Source: Bradyrhizobium diazoefficiens (GTDB taxonomy: Bacteria; Pseudomonadota; Alphaproteobacteria; Rhizobiales; Xanthobacteraceae). Taken from it: DNA of 64,000 nucleotides. Location: positions 25,897-89,896 of the forward strand of contig NZ_JAFCKW010000024.1 in assembly GCF_018129965.1 (NCBI RefSeq). Reading direction: 5' to 3'. The translations under genes were made by a program, and so were the position numbers. Shown in pieces: positions 1 to 8,846 of the stretch. How positions within the stretch are numbered: the first letter of the stretch is position 1; every line of letters begins with the position of its first letter. The notes under the pieces were generated by a model. It saw only the letters and a list, made by a program, of their open reading frames with translations, was not told where the DNA came from and ran no database searches.

Positions 1-296
1 CGGTCGCCGGCGAGACCCAGCTGGCGAGCCTGATCGCGCTGCATTCCGGCCGGCCGCATCTCTTCATCGACGCCCAGCCCGCGCGCACGCCGTGGATCAA
101 CCAGGCCAGATTCAGCGAGACCGGCGGCGTCGTGGTCTGGCGCGCCTCCGACACGGCCGGCACGCCGCCGCCGGACATCCTCGCGCGCTTCCCCGGCATC
201 GTGCCGGAGGTCCCGCGCGCCTTCGAATGGCTGGTCACCGGCCGCCAGCAACTCCTGCGCATCGGCTGGGCCATCGTGCGGCCGAAGGGGACTTAG
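1..296 (+). CDS. C-terminal end of a probable glycosyltransferase (GT39/ArnT-like), partial
   Basis: An open frame enters from the left edge (codons begin at base 3) and ends at TAG 294-296, giving about 97 residues without a start. It reads as a soluble C-terminal domain: RPHLFIDAQPARTPWINQ, then GGVVVWRA, PPPDILARFPG and a final LLRIGWAIVRPKG. This resembles, from memory, the periplasmic tail of GT39-family membrane glycosyltransferases of Bradyrhizobium, which move lipid-linked sugars onto envelope targets. The membrane and catalytic part lies outside the window, so the family call is inference only. The reading frame itself is well supported by its codon pattern. Confidence 0.5.
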   Translation, partial: VAGETQLASLIALHSGRPHLFIDAQPARTPWINQARFSETGGVVVWRASDTAGTPPPDILARFPGIVPEVPRAFEWLVTGRQQLLRIGWAIVRPKGT

Positions 297-311
297 CGAG
301 AAACGCTGAAA

Positions 312-410
312 TCGTAGGTTGGGCAAAGGCGCAAAGCGCCGTGCCCACCGTGAAGTCTGTCGGTCGTCAAGCCAACGATGGTGGACACGCTTCGCTTTGC
401 CCACCCTACG
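312..410. repeat. Interspersed palindromic repeat, 'GTGGGCAAAGC' family, copy 1
   Basis: The segment begins cgtaggttgggcaaaggcgc and ends gctttgcccaccctacg, so the two ends are inverted copies. Two further copies occur at 41711-41802 and 49243-49333. It lies between the convergent ends of the glycosyltransferase and the uracil-DNA glycosylase and could fold into a long hairpin in RNA. Confidence 0.75.
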
Positions 411-425
411 AGAGCTCGCTGCGCC

Positions 426-1235
426 TTACGATCCCGCCAGCGCCTTCGCGATCGCCCGCAGATCCTGCCAGGCCAGCCGCTTGTAGGACGGCGAGCGCAA
501 GAGATAGGCGGGGTGAAACGTCGGCAGCGCGCGGATCTTGCGTTGGCCCGTGTCGTAGTCGAACCAGCGGCCGCGGGTGCGCATGATGCCTTCGCGGGTC
601 GACAGCAGCGTCTGCGTCGAGGGATTGCCGAGCGTCACCAGCACATCCGGATTCACCAGCTCGATATGGCGCTGGATGAAGGGCAGGCAGATTTGCGTCT
701 CCTGCGGCGTCGGCGTGCGGTTGCCGGGCGGCCGCCATGGAATGACGTTGGCGATATAGGCCGTGGAGCGGTTGAGCCCGATCGCGCCGATCATGAGGTC
801 GAGCAGCTTGCCGCTGCGTCCGACGAAGGGCAGCCCCTCGATGTCCTCATCGCGGCCCGGCGCCTCGCCGACGAACATGATGCGGGCCTGCGGATTGCCG
901 TCGGCGAACACCAGCCGCGTCGCGGTGTGTTTCAGCGCGCAGCCTTCGAAGCTCTGCATCAATTCGCGCAGCGCCTCGAGCGTCGGCGCGGTGCGCGCAG
1001 CCTCGCGTGCGGAGGCAATCGCGATTTCGGGCGCCGGTGTTGCCTCGCCGCGCATCACCGCAGGCGCCGCAACCGGCCGTGGGGCCTCGACCGGCGGCGC
1101 CGCGCGCGGAGCGGGCGGCGGAACGTCCAATTCCGCCAGGCGGTCGACCGGTTCCTCCGCGAGCGCGCAATCGACCCCGGCCTCCAGATAGAAGGCGAGC
1201 AGCTCTCGGACGGTGGGTGCAGGTTCAAGGATCAT
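426..1235 (-). CDS. Uracil-DNA glycosylase, family 4-like, with incomplete cluster cysteines
   Basis: 269 residues. It removes uracil from DNA to start base-excision repair. Residues 1-80 are a Pro/Ala-rich extension. The glycosylase domain follows: motif GEAPGRDED at 123-131, PFVGRSGKLLD at 136-146, a PPGNR segment at 169-173, and the second active-site motif HPAYLLR at 241-247. In family 4 enzymes four cysteines hold a 4Fe-4S cluster. Here only C99 and C183 are at the expected places; the first is F96 and the third is W167 (IPWRPPGNR). The cluster is therefore probably absent or altered. The ATG at 1235 faces the ETF-QO gene across a 135-base divergent promoter region. Confidence 0.85.
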   Translation of the reverse strand: MILEPAPTVRELLAFYLEAGVDCALAEEPVDRLAELDVPPPAPRAAPPVEAPRPVAAPAVMRGEATPAPEIAIASAREAARTAPTLEALRELMQSFEGCALKHTATRLVFADGNPQARIMFVGEAPGRDEDIEGLPFVGRSGKLLDLMIGAIGLNRSTAYIANVIPWRPPGNRTPTPQETQICLPFIQRHIELVNPDVLVTLGNPSTQTLLSTREGIMRTRGRWFDYDTGQRKIRALPTFHPAYLLRSPSYKRLAWQDLRAIAKALAGS

Positions 1236-1370
1236 GGAAAGTCTGACTATTAGTTCAGTTTAAGGCGCCTTGCATCCCAGCGAAACGCATTTCCGTGGTT
1301 GTCCTACCCGGAAAAATCGGAAACAAGAGGGCGCAATCGACCCAAGGACCGTCTCAAGGGCTGAGATCAG

Positions 1371-3032
1371 ATGAGCACCGAAGAACTTCCCCCGCGCGAA
1401 TCCATGGAATTCGACGTCGTCATCGTCGGCGCCGGCCCCTCGGGCCTGGCTGCGGCGATCCGGCTGAAACAGATCAACGCGGATCTCAACGTCGTCGTGG
1501 TGGAGAAGGGCTCCGAGGTCGGCGCGCACATTCTCTCCGGCGCCGTGATTGATCCGGTCGGTCTCGACAAGCTGGCTCCGGACTGGCGCGAGGATGAAGA
1601 TTGCCCGCTGAAGACGCAGGTCAAGGACGACCGCTTCTACTGGATGACTGCCGGCGGGGCGATCAAGCTGCCGGGTTTCATGATGCCGCCGCTGATGGAC
1701 AACCATCACTGCTACATCGGCTCGCTCGGCAATGTCTGCCGCTGGCTGGCGCGCAAGGCCGAGGCGCTCGGCGTCGAGATCTATCCGGGCTTTGCCGCGG
1801 CTGAAGTGCTCTATGACGAGCAGGGCGCGGTGAAGGGCATCGCCACCGGCGACATGGGTGTCGGCCGCGACGGCAAGCCGAAGGACTCCTTCACCCGCGG
1901 CATGGAATTGCTCGGCAAGTACACGCTGTTCGCCGAAGGCGCACGCGGCAGCCTGACCAAGCAGCTGATTGCGAAGTTCTCACTCGATGCCAACCGCGAG
2001 CCGGGGAAGTTCGGCATCGGCCTCAAGGAAGTCTGGCAGATTGATCCTGCCAAGCACCAGAAGGGCCTGATCCAGCATTCGTTCGGCTGGCCGCTCGACC
2101 TGAAGACCGGCGGCGGCTCGTTCCTCTATCACTACGACGACAACCTCGTCGCGGTCGGCTTCGTCGTGCACCTGAACTACGACGATCCGTATCTGTCGCC
2201 GTTCGACGAGTTCCAGCGCTTCAAGACCCATCCCTCGATCCGCGGCACCTTCGAGGGCGGCAAGCGGCTCGCCTATGGCGCGCGCGCCATCACCGAGGGC
2301 GGCTACCAATCGGTGCCGAAGCTCAGCTTCCCCGGCGGCGCGCTGGTGGGCTGCGCGGCCGGCTTCGTCAACGTGCCGCGCATCAAGGGCGTGCACAACG
2401 CGATGGGCACCGGCATGCTCGCGGCAGAACATGTCGCTGCGGCGCTTGGCGCCAATCGCGCCAATGACGAGATCGTCGAGTACGAGAACGCCTGGCGCTC
2501 CTCGTCCGTCGGCAAGGACCTGTTCCTGGTCCGCAACGTCAAGCCGCTGTGGTCGAAGTTCGGCACCGTGCTCGGCGTCGCGCTCGGCGGTCTCGACATG
2601 TGGTGCAATACGCTGTTCGGCGGCTCGCTGTTCGGCACGCAGTCCCATGCCAAGCCCGACCGTGCGACGCTCGATCCGGCGAAGGCCCACGCGCCCAAGA
2701 ACTACCCGAAGCCGGACGGCAAGATCTCCTTCGACAAGCTGTCCTCGGTGTTCATGTCCAACACCAATCATGAAGAGGACCAGCCGGTCCATCTCCGTGT
2801 CGCCGACATGAACCTGCAGAAGATGTCGGAGCACGACGTATACGCCGGTCCCTCGAATCGCTATTGCCCGGCTGGCGTCTATGAGTGGGTCGAGGACGGT
2901 GCGAGCCCGCGCTACCAGATCAACGCGCAGAACTGCGTCCACTGCAAGACCTGCGACGTGAAGGACCCCAACGGCAACATCACCTGGGTTCCCCCGGAGG
3001 GTGGCGGCGGCCCGAATTACGAGGCGATGTAA
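1371..3032 (+). CDS. etfD: Electron transfer flavoprotein-ubiquinone oxidoreductase (ETF-QO)
   Basis: 553 residues, the usual length. It passes electrons from reduced ETF (fatty acid and amino acid oxidation) to ubiquinone at the inner membrane. The FAD-binding GxGxxG is at residues 20-25 (GAGPSG). The C-terminal ferredoxin-like domain carries the 4Fe-4S ligands C499, C522, C525 and C528 (NCVHCKTCDVKDP). No ETF subunit genes are adjacent, so this is a stand-alone gene. The start at 1371 is followed at once by an MSTEELPPRE leader and gives a complete domain; the ribosome site is weak. Confidence 0.95.
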   Translation: MSTEELPPRESMEFDVVIVGAGPSGLAAAIRLKQINADLNVVVVEKGSEVGAHILSGAVIDPVGLDKLAPDWREDEDCPLKTQVKDDRFYWMTAGGAIKLPGFMMPPLMDNHHCYIGSLGNVCRWLARKAEALGVEIYPGFAAAEVLYDEQGAVKGIATGDMGVGRDGKPKDSFTRGMELLGKYTLFAEGARGSLTKQLIAKFSLDANREPGKFGIGLKEVWQIDPAKHQKGLIQHSFGWPLDLKTGGGSFLYHYDDNLVAVGFVVHLNYDDPYLSPFDEFQRFKTHPSIRGTFEGGKRLAYGARAITEGGYQSVPKLSFPGGALVGCAAGFVNVPRIKGVHNAMGTGMLAAEHVAAALGANRANDEIVEYENAWRSSSVGKDLFLVRNVKPLWSKFGTVLGVALGGLDMWCNTLFGGSLFGTQSHAKPDRATLDPAKAHAPKNYPKPDGKISFDKLSSVFMSNTNHEEDQPVHLRVADMNLQKMSEHDVYAGPSNRYCPAGVYEWVEDGASPRYQINAQNCVHCKTCDVKDPNGNITWVPPEGGGGPNYEAM

Positions 3033-3334
3033 AGCGACGCTGGAGCGAGGGCGGCGCGGACCAGGTCACAAAACGTGATCTGCCGCACGTTCGCGTGAGG
3101 ACCCGGCTGCGGCGACCCGCCGCGGCCACGATACGGCCATACTGGCGGCGTCTTGGGGCTCTGTCGGCCGATTTGGGGCGTGCGGAGGCGATCGGCCGGC
3201 CCGAATCCTTGCGGCGAAGCGCCAAAAGCGGCATTGTCGGCCCGACGGTTCCGGGTCCGCTGCCACCGGCCGCGTTCGCATGCGATACGGCCTTCTGCTG
3301 CAACCCAGGCACTACCAACTCAAGGCGAGCCCTG
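3033..3334. other. Intergenic stretch, no gene seen
   Basis: About 300 bases separate ETF-QO from the TPR protein. A long open frame runs through it in frame with the TPR gene, but its residues are low-information and Arg-rich, so I do not treat it as coding. A short imperfect inverted repeat, gTCACaaaacGTGAt, sits at 3066-3078. No clear terminator T-tract was found. Confidence 0.5.
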
Positions 3335-5131
3335 ATGTTCTCAAATCGTTTTAACCGCTGGACCGTTGCCGCCATCGCCCTCATGGGCACAGCGATCGCG
3401 ACGGTCCCCGGCGCGGTCCTTGCGCAGACGCCGGACCATCCGTCCGACACGGCGGTGCAATTCCCGACCCGAAACGATCTGAAGTCGCTCACCACCGCCG
3501 GCAGCTATCTCGCCGCTCGCCACGCCAGCGTGGAGCGCGACGCGAGCTCGGCTGCCGCCTTCTACCGCTCGGCGCTGCGCACCGACCCGAAGAATAACGA
3601 ATTGCTCGACCGCGCCTTCATCTCATCGGTCGCCGACGGTGACATCGACGAAGCCGTCAAGCTCGCCGAGCGCATCCTCACCATCGACAAGACCAACCGC
3701 GTCGCGCGTCTCGTCGTCGGCGTGCATGATCTCAAGATGAAGAAGTACGCGACCGCGCAGACCAACATCAACCAGTCGATCCGCGGTCCGATCACCGATC
3801 TCGTCGCCACGTTGCTGTCGGGCTGGGCCGCCTATGGCGCGGGCGATGCCAAAGGCGGTGTCGCCACCATCGACAAGCTTGCAGGTCCCGAATGGTACCC
3901 GCTGTTCAAGGATCTCCACGCCGGCATGATCCTCGAGCTCTCCGGCAAGGAAAAGGACGCCGGAACCCGCTTCGAGCGGGCCTACAAGCTCGATGACTCC
4001 ATGCTGCGCGTCACCGAGGCCTATGCGCGCTGGCTGTCGCGCAACAAGGATTCGGCTGCCGCGACCAATGTCTATGAGGCGTTCGACAAGAAGCTTCCCC
4101 GCCACCCGCTGATCGTGGAAGGGCTGCGCGACACCAAGGCCGGCAAGAAGATGCCGCCGCTGGTCGATTCCGCGCAAGCCGGCGCCGCCGAGGCGCTCTA
4201 CGGCATCGGCGCCACGCTGACCCGCCGCGGCGGCGAGGATCTGGCGCTGGTCTATCTCCAGCTCTCGCTCTATTTGCAGCCGACCCATCCGCTGGCGCTG
4301 CTCTCGCTCGCCGATCTCTATGAATCGGTGAAGCGGCCGCAGATGGCGATCAAGGTCTACGAGCGCGTGCCTGCGACGTCCCCGCTCAAGCGCAACGCCC
4401 AGATCCAGCTCGCCATCGACCTGGATTCCGCCGACCGCACCGACGAGGCGATCAAGATCCTCAAGGGCGTCACCACCGAAGATGCCAAGGATCTCGAGGC
4501 CATCATGGCGCTCGGCAACATCGAGCGCGGCCGCAAGCGGTTCGGCGATTGCGGCGCGACCTATTCGCGCGGCATCGACGTGCTGCCGCCCGGCAACGAC
4601 AAGGCCAACAGCGTCTGGTATTACTATCGCGGCATCTGCGAGGAGCGCTCGAAGGAGTGGGCCAAGGCGGAAGCCGACATGAAGAAGGCGCTCGAACTGC
4701 AGCCCGACCAGCCGCACGTTCTCAACTATCTCGGCTATTCCTGGATCGACCAGGGCGTCAATCTCGACGAAGGCATGAAGATGATCAAGCGCGCCGTCGA
4801 GCAGCGTCCTGACGACGGCTACATCGTCGACTCCCTCGGCTGGGCCTACTATCGCATCGGCAACTACGAAGAAGCGGTGAAGAATCTCGAGCGCGCGATC
4901 GACCTCAAGCCCGAGGATCCCACCATCAACGACCACCTTGGCGATGCCTATTGGCGCGTCGGCCGTACACTGGAAGCAAGATTCCAGTGGGCCCACGCCC
5001 GCGATCTCAAGCCCGAGCCGGACGACCTTCCGAAGATCGAGGCCAAGATCGCCAATGGCATCACCGACGACAATTCGAACTCTTCGGCCGCTCAGGCGGA
5101 CAAGAAGAAGGACGACGGCAAGGGCGGCTAA
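3335..5131 (+). CDS. Secreted tetratricopeptide-repeat protein
   Basis: 598 residues from ATG 3335. The frame is open further upstream, but this ATG gives a clean signal peptide (about residues 1-31, hydrophobic core AAIALMGTAIATVPGAVLA, cleavage near LAQT). The rest is almost wholly helical TPR repeats; the clearest are near the C-terminus (HVLNYLGYSWIDQG, YIVDSLGWAYYRIGNYEEA, INDHLGDAYWRVGRTLEA). The tail is Lys/Asp-rich. TPR proteins of this type act as periplasmic scaffolds, for example in envelope assembly; the partner is unknown. IspE follows after 25 bases, so the two are probably co-transcribed. Confidence 0.85.
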   Translation: MFSNRFNRWTVAAIALMGTAIATVPGAVLAQTPDHPSDTAVQFPTRNDLKSLTTAGSYLAARHASVERDASSAAAFYRSALRTDPKNNELLDRAFISSVADGDIDEAVKLAERILTIDKTNRVARLVVGVHDLKMKKYATAQTNINQSIRGPITDLVATLLSGWAAYGAGDAKGGVATIDKLAGPEWYPLFKDLHAGMILELSGKEKDAGTRFERAYKLDDSMLRVTEAYARWLSRNKDSAAATNVYEAFDKKLPRHPLIVEGLRDTKAGKKMPPLVDSAQAGAAEALYGIGATLTRRGGEDLALVYLQLSLYLQPTHPLALLSLADLYESVKRPQMAIKVYERVPATSPLKRNAQIQLAIDLDSADRTDEAIKILKGVTTEDAKDLEAIMALGNIERGRKRFGDCGATYSRGIDVLPPGNDKANSVWYYYRGICEERSKEWAKAEADMKKALELQPDQPHVLNYLGYSWIDQGVNLDEGMKMIKRAVEQRPDDGYIVDSLGWAYYRIGNYEEAVKNLERAIDLKPEDPTINDHLGDAYWRVGRTLEARFQWAHARDLKPEPDDLPKIEAKIANGITDDNSNSSAAQADKKKDDGKGG

Positions 5132-5156
5132 GAGTGCGTTTGGGGGCGTGTCGCCG

Positions 5157-6041
5157 ATGCCGGCGTTGATCGAACATGGGCGGGCGAAGGTCAATTTGAG
5201 CCTTCGCGTCGTCGGACGCCGTGTCGACGGCTATCATGATCTTCAAAGCGTGGTGGCCTTCGCCGACTGCGCCGATCGTTTGACGCTCGATCCGGGCGCC
5301 GAATTGAAGCTCACCACGACAGGACCGCTGGCTGCGGCCTGTGGCGAGACGTCCGATAATCTGGTGCTCAAAGCCGCGAGGCTTCTGGCCGAGACAGTGC
5401 CAGATCTGAAACTCGGAGCCTTCGCACTCGACAAGGTGCTCCCCGTTGCGGCCGGCATCGGCGGGGGCTCGGCCGATGCCGCGGCTGCGCTGCGGCTGCT
5501 AGCGCGTCTCAATGATCTCTCGCTCGATGATCCCCGGCTCCAGAAGGTCGCGCTTGCGACCGGCGCCGACGTCCCGGTATGCCTTTTCTCGCGCGCCTGC
5601 GACATGACCGGAGTTGGCGAGCAGCTTTTGCCTTTGGCGCTGCCGAGCATGCCCTGCGTGATGGTCAATCCACGCGTGCCTGTTGCCACCAAGGACGTGT
5701 TCAGGGAGTTGGGCCTGCGCAACGGCGAGTTGCTGGTCGGCGCCACCTCGGTACTGGAAGCTCCGGCCTGGCCGGAGGAAGGCGGATCGATCGCCGATTG
5801 GGTCGATGTGCTCGAAACCGTCCCCAACGATCTCGAAGCCCCGGCGCTGCGGATCGAGCCCGTGATCGGCGATGTGCTGGAAGCGCTGCGTGACACCGGG
5901 GGCGTCAAGCTCGCCCGCATGTCCGGTTCGGGCGCAACCTGCTTTGCGATCTATGGCGCACCCGCTGATGCGCACGCCGCCGCCGAAAAGATCAGGCGCG
6001 ATCACCCCGGCTGGTGGGTGCATGCGGGGACGTTGAGCTAG
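5157..6041 (+). CDS. ispE: 4-(cytidine 5'-diphospho)-2-C-methyl-D-erythritol kinase
   Basis: 294 residues. It phosphorylates CDP-methylerythritol with ATP in the non-mevalonate (MEP) isoprenoid pathway. It is a GHMP kinase: K11 in the N-terminal AKVNLSL segment, the phosphate-binding loop LPVAAGIGGGSADAAAAL at residues 95-112, and the catalytic Asp at 139 (GADVPVCLF). ATG 5157 was chosen because it starts exactly at the conserved N-terminus (MPALIEHGRAKVNLSL); the open frame upstream overlaps the TPR gene. The 3' end overlaps the convergent hydrolase by four bases. The product pathway feeds the polyprenyl synthase at 9285-10292. Confidence 0.95.
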   Translation: MPALIEHGRAKVNLSLRVVGRRVDGYHDLQSVVAFADCADRLTLDPGAELKLTTTGPLAAACGETSDNLVLKAARLLAETVPDLKLGAFALDKVLPVAAGIGGGSADAAAALRLLARLNDLSLDDPRLQKVALATGADVPVCLFSRACDMTGVGEQLLPLALPSMPCVMVNPRVPVATKDVFRELGLRNGELLVGATSVLEAPAWPEEGGSIADWVDVLETVPNDLEAPALRIEPVIGDVLEALRDTGGVKLARMSGSGATCFAIYGAPADAHAAAEKIRRDHPGWWVHAGTLS

Positions 6042-6916
6042 CCGCTGCCGTCCTCTGCCAGCCCGAGAAACCGCCGGATCTCGCCCAATACCTCTTGCGG
6101 CTTGTCGTGCTGCAGCCAGTGTCCGGCCCCGGCGATGGTTTCGATGCGCGCCTGCGGGAAATAGCGCTCGAGCCCGGCCGCCTTGGCGCCGGCCAGAAAA
6201 CTCTCGCCGGCATTGAGCAGCAGCGTCGGACATGCAATGCGCGACCACAGCGCGACGTGATCGTCCGGCCAGAGCCGGTGCGGCGCGGAGGCGCGCTGGT
6301 AGGGATCGAATTTCCAGCTATAGGTGCCGTCCTCGTTCCGCCGCGCGCCGTGAGTGGCAAGATGCAGCGCGAGCTCGCGGGACAGCCGCTTGTTGTGAAG
6401 CACCATCTGCGCGGCCGCGTCTGCGAGGGTCGCATAGCGGCGCGGGTCGCGGTCGTGCAGCCTGTCGAGCTGGCCGACCCATTTGCCGATGCGCTCATGC
6501 GCCGGGGGTTTGGGCGCATCCGGCAGCATGGTCACGCCGTCGAGCACGACGAGCCTTGCGACCTGCTCGGGGAAGGATCCTGTAAAGATCAGGCTCACCA
6601 TGCCGCCCATCGAATGGCCGATGAGCGTGATCTGTGGTGCCGCGATGGTGCCAACGAGCCGGGTGAGATCGTAGACATATTCGGTCAGTGCGTAGCTGCC
6701 GCCATTGGTCCAGTCGGATTCGCCATGCCCGCGCAGATCGGGCGCGACAACGTGAAAATGCGGTTGCAGCGACCGGGCGATGACGTCCCAACTGCGGCAA
6801 TGATCGCGCCCGCCGTGGACCAGGATGAGGGGCGGTGCGCCCTCGTTGCCCCAATCGGCATAATGCAGCCGCAGGCCGTGGGATTCATAGAAGCGGCTTT
6901 GCGGGGCGCTATCCAT
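6038..6916 (-). CDS. Alpha/beta-fold hydrolase
   Basis: 292 residues of the alpha/beta hydrolase superfamily. The oxyanion-hole segment is LVHGGRDHCRSW (32-43). The nucleophile elbow is GHSMGG with Ser102, an acid is expected after strand 6, and the catalytic His is in GAGHWLQHDKP near 270. The DLRGHGESDW segment (60-69) is typical of the epoxide-hydrolase/esterase group. The substrate cannot be told. It is the last member of a minus-strand unit with HxlR and a ketoacyl synthase; its ATG lies inside the end of a short LysE-like fragment. Confidence 0.85.
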   Translation of the reverse strand: MDSAPQSRFYESHGLRLHYADWGNEGAPPLILVHGGRDHCRSWDVIARSLQPHFHVVAPDLRGHGESDWTNGGSYALTEYVYDLTRLVGTIAAPQITLIGHSMGGMVSLIFTGSFPEQVARLVVLDGVTMLPDAPKPPAHERIGKWVGQLDRLHDRDPRRYATLADAAAQMVLHNKRLSRELALHLATHGARRNEDGTYSWKFDPYQRASAPHRLWPDDHVALWSRIACPTLLLNAGESFLAGAKAAGLERYFPQARIETIAGAGHWLQHDKPQEVLGEIRRFLGLAEDGSG

Positions 6917-7010
6917 TTGACGGCCGCCGCGCCAGCGAGAGGCCAGGGCCGGGAACGGCGGCGATGAGAATGGCAGTTGCCAGGAACAGCCAGAAATTCG
7001 TCGTGGTCAT
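6909..7010 (-). pseudogene. Truncated LysE/RhtB-type exporter remnant, 33 codons
   Basis: From ATG 7010 the minus strand encodes MTTTNFWLFLATAILIAAVP, followed by GPGLSLARRPSNG and a stop. The first 23 residues match the start of LysE-family amino-acid exporters (membrane helix 1, then the PGPG motif). The remaining five helices are missing. The stop overlaps the first bases of the alpha/beta hydrolase. It may be a decayed exporter gene, or its remnant may now serve as a translated leader for the hydrolase. The family match is from memory and the piece is short. Confidence 0.4.
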
Positions 7011-7054
7011 CCTGCTTTGGTAGCGATGCGAGGGATGATTGCAAGGCCTGTCGC

Positions 7055-8317
7055 TTAGTCCATGCGGCGGAAGATCGCGCTGGCATTCACCCCGCCGAAG
7101 CCGAATCCGTTGGAGATGGCGTGCCGCATCTGCATCGGCCGGGCGCTGCCTGCGACGATATCGATGCCGTCAGCACTGGCGTCGGGGTTTTCGAAATTGA
7201 GCGTCGGCGGCGCAACCTGGTCGCGCAGGGCGAGAACGGTGAAGATCGCTTCCAGGCCGCCGGCGGCGCCGAGCAGATGGCCGGTGGCCGATTTGGTCGC
7301 ACTCACCGCAATGCCTCCATTGCGGCCGAACAGCGCGGCGACGGCGCCAAGCTCGCTCTCGTCGCCGGCCGGCGTCGAGGTTGCATGGGCGTTGAGGTGC
7401 TGCAGATCGGCGGGCCCAAGGTTTGCCTGCCTGAGCGCGATCTCCATGGCGCGGCGTGCGCCGTCGCCGTCGGGCGGACCCGACGTCATGTGATACGCAT
7501 CCGCGGTGGTGCCGTAACCGACGATCTCCGCGATCGGCGTGGCGCCGCGCGCCAGCGCATGTTCGAGTTCCTCGATCACCAGGATGCCGGCGCCTTCGCC
7601 CATGACGAACCCGTCCCGGTCGCGGTCGAACGGGCGCGAGGCGCGGGCGGGCTCGTCGTTGAAGCCGCTGGACAGCGCGCGCGCCGCCGCGAAGCCGCCG
7701 AGGCTGACGATATCGATGCAGGCCTCCGCGCCGCCGCAGATCGCGACATCGGCTTCGCCTGCGCGGATCATACGCGCGGCATCGCCGATGGCTTGGACGC
7801 CGGCGGCGCACGCCGTGACCGGCGTGCCCAGCGCGCCCTTGTAGCCGTATTTGATCGAGACGTGGCCCGCGGCGAGATTGGCGAGGAACGAGGGGATCGT
7901 GAAAGGCGAGAGCCGGCGCGGTCCGCGCTGTTCGGTGATGCGCACAGCTTCGGCCATCGCCGGGAAGCCGCCGACGCCGGAGGCAATGATCGTCGCGGTC
8001 CGCTCCAGCGCCGCCGCATCCTGCGGCGTCCATCCGGCCTGCGCGACCGCCTCCGCGGTGGCGAGCAGTGCGAACAGGATGAAGCGGTCCATCTTGCGTT
8101 GGTCTTTTGGCGCGGCCGCATCGGACGGATCGAATCCGCCCTCTGCGTCATCCGCCTTGTCGGGCACGAGGCCGGCAATGCGCGCGGGCAGCGCCTGCGA
8201 CCAGTCGGGCAGAGGCCGCAGCCCGCTCTGGCCGGCGAGCAGCCGGCGCCACGACAGTTCGACACCGCAGCCGAGCGGCGACACTGCGCCCATCCCTGTG
8301 ACGACGATACGACGCAT
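7055..8317 (-). CDS. Beta-ketoacyl-ACP synthase II-type enzyme (FabF-like)
   Basis: 420 residues of the KAS I/II thiolase-fold family, which condenses malonyl-ACP with an acyl chain. All catalytic residues are present: C170 in TACAAG, H311 in NAHATSTPAGD, K342 and H347 in KSATGHLLGAAGG. The terminal glycine-rich GFGFGGVNAS loop is intact. It starts with ATG 8317, one base from the stop of the HxlR regulator, so the two are in one transcript. This location away from other fab genes suggests a specialised rather than the housekeeping FabF; that is inference. Confidence 0.88.
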   Translation of the reverse strand: MRRIVVTGMGAVSPLGCGVELSWRRLLAGQSGLRPLPDWSQALPARIAGLVPDKADDAEGGFDPSDAAAPKDQRKMDRFILFALLATAEAVAQAGWTPQDAAALERTATIIASGVGGFPAMAEAVRITEQRGPRRLSPFTIPSFLANLAAGHVSIKYGYKGALGTPVTACAAGVQAIGDAARMIRAGEADVAICGGAEACIDIVSLGGFAAARALSSGFNDEPARASRPFDRDRDGFVMGEGAGILVIEELEHALARGATPIAEIVGYGTTADAYHMTSGPPDGDGARRAMEIALRQANLGPADLQHLNAHATSTPAGDESELGAVAALFGRNGGIAVSATKSATGHLLGAAGGLEAIFTVLALRDQVAPPTLNFENPDASADGIDIVAGSARPMQMRHAISNGFGFGGVNASAIFRRMD

Positions 8318-8318
8318 G

Positions 8319-8834
8319 TCAGTCTCCGGCCGGCGCGACGGCCGGGTTCATGGCCTTGAGCGACGCGAGCCGCGCGCGCATCCCGCGGCTGGCGCGCGGG
8401 CCTGCGACAACGACCGCATTGGCGAGCGTGATCGGCTGCATGTCCTGCGCGTCGACCACTACCGGGGCGAACGGGCGGCGATCGTCGCGGTTCGCCAGCA
8501 CGATGGATTCGCCCTTCGGCGCCAGATGCCTGTTGCCCCAGGCGAGCAGGGCCACAACCACGGGAAAGAAATCGCGCGCCTTGTTGGTCAGCACATATTC
8601 ATAACGCGGCGGGCGTTCGTTATAGCGGCGGCGCACGAACATGCCGGTCGCAGTGAGATGCGCGAGCCGCCGCGACAGGATGTTCGGCGCGATCCCGAGG
8701 CTCTGCGAGAACTCGTCGAACCGGGTCGCGCCCTGGAAGGCATCCCGCAGGATCAGAATGCTCCACCATTCGCCGACCGTTTCCACGGCGCGGCCGACAG
8801 GGCATTCCTGGATGGAGTGGGATTTGGGCTGCAT
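8319..8834 (-). CDS. HxlR-family winged-helix transcriptional regulator
   Basis: 171 residues. The HxlR DNA-binding domain occupies roughly residues 8-105: CPVGRAVETVGEWWSILILR, the helix-turn-helix FDEFSQSLGIAPNILSRRL, and the wing RRRYNERPPRYEYVLT. About 65 further residues are Arg/Ala-rich and of unknown role. It leads the unit HxlR-ketoacyl synthase-hydrolase. Twelve bases upstream of its start lies a near-perfect 33-base palindrome that is the likely binding site, pointing to autoregulation. HxlR proteins typically sense electrophiles, oxidants or thiol stress through Cys residues. Confidence 0.9.
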   Translation of the reverse strand: MQPKSHSIQECPVGRAVETVGEWWSILILRDAFQGATRFDEFSQSLGIAPNILSRRLAHLTATGMFVRRRYNERPPRYEYVLTNKARDFFPVVVALLAWGNRHLAPKGESIVLANRDDRRPFAPVVVDAQDMQPITLANAVVVAGPRASRGMRARLASLKAMNPAVAPAGD

Positions 8835-8846
8835 GGCGACAAAATA

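Noticed and set aside
3066..3078. TCAC-N5-GTGA palindrome as an operator for a Crp/Fnr-type regulator
   Set aside because: Half-sites are short, the site is over 250 bases from the next start, and there is no second copy.
2885..3334. N-terminal extension of the TPR protein by 150 residues
   Set aside because: Overlaps the ETF-QO end, is Arg-rich, and would bury the signal peptide.
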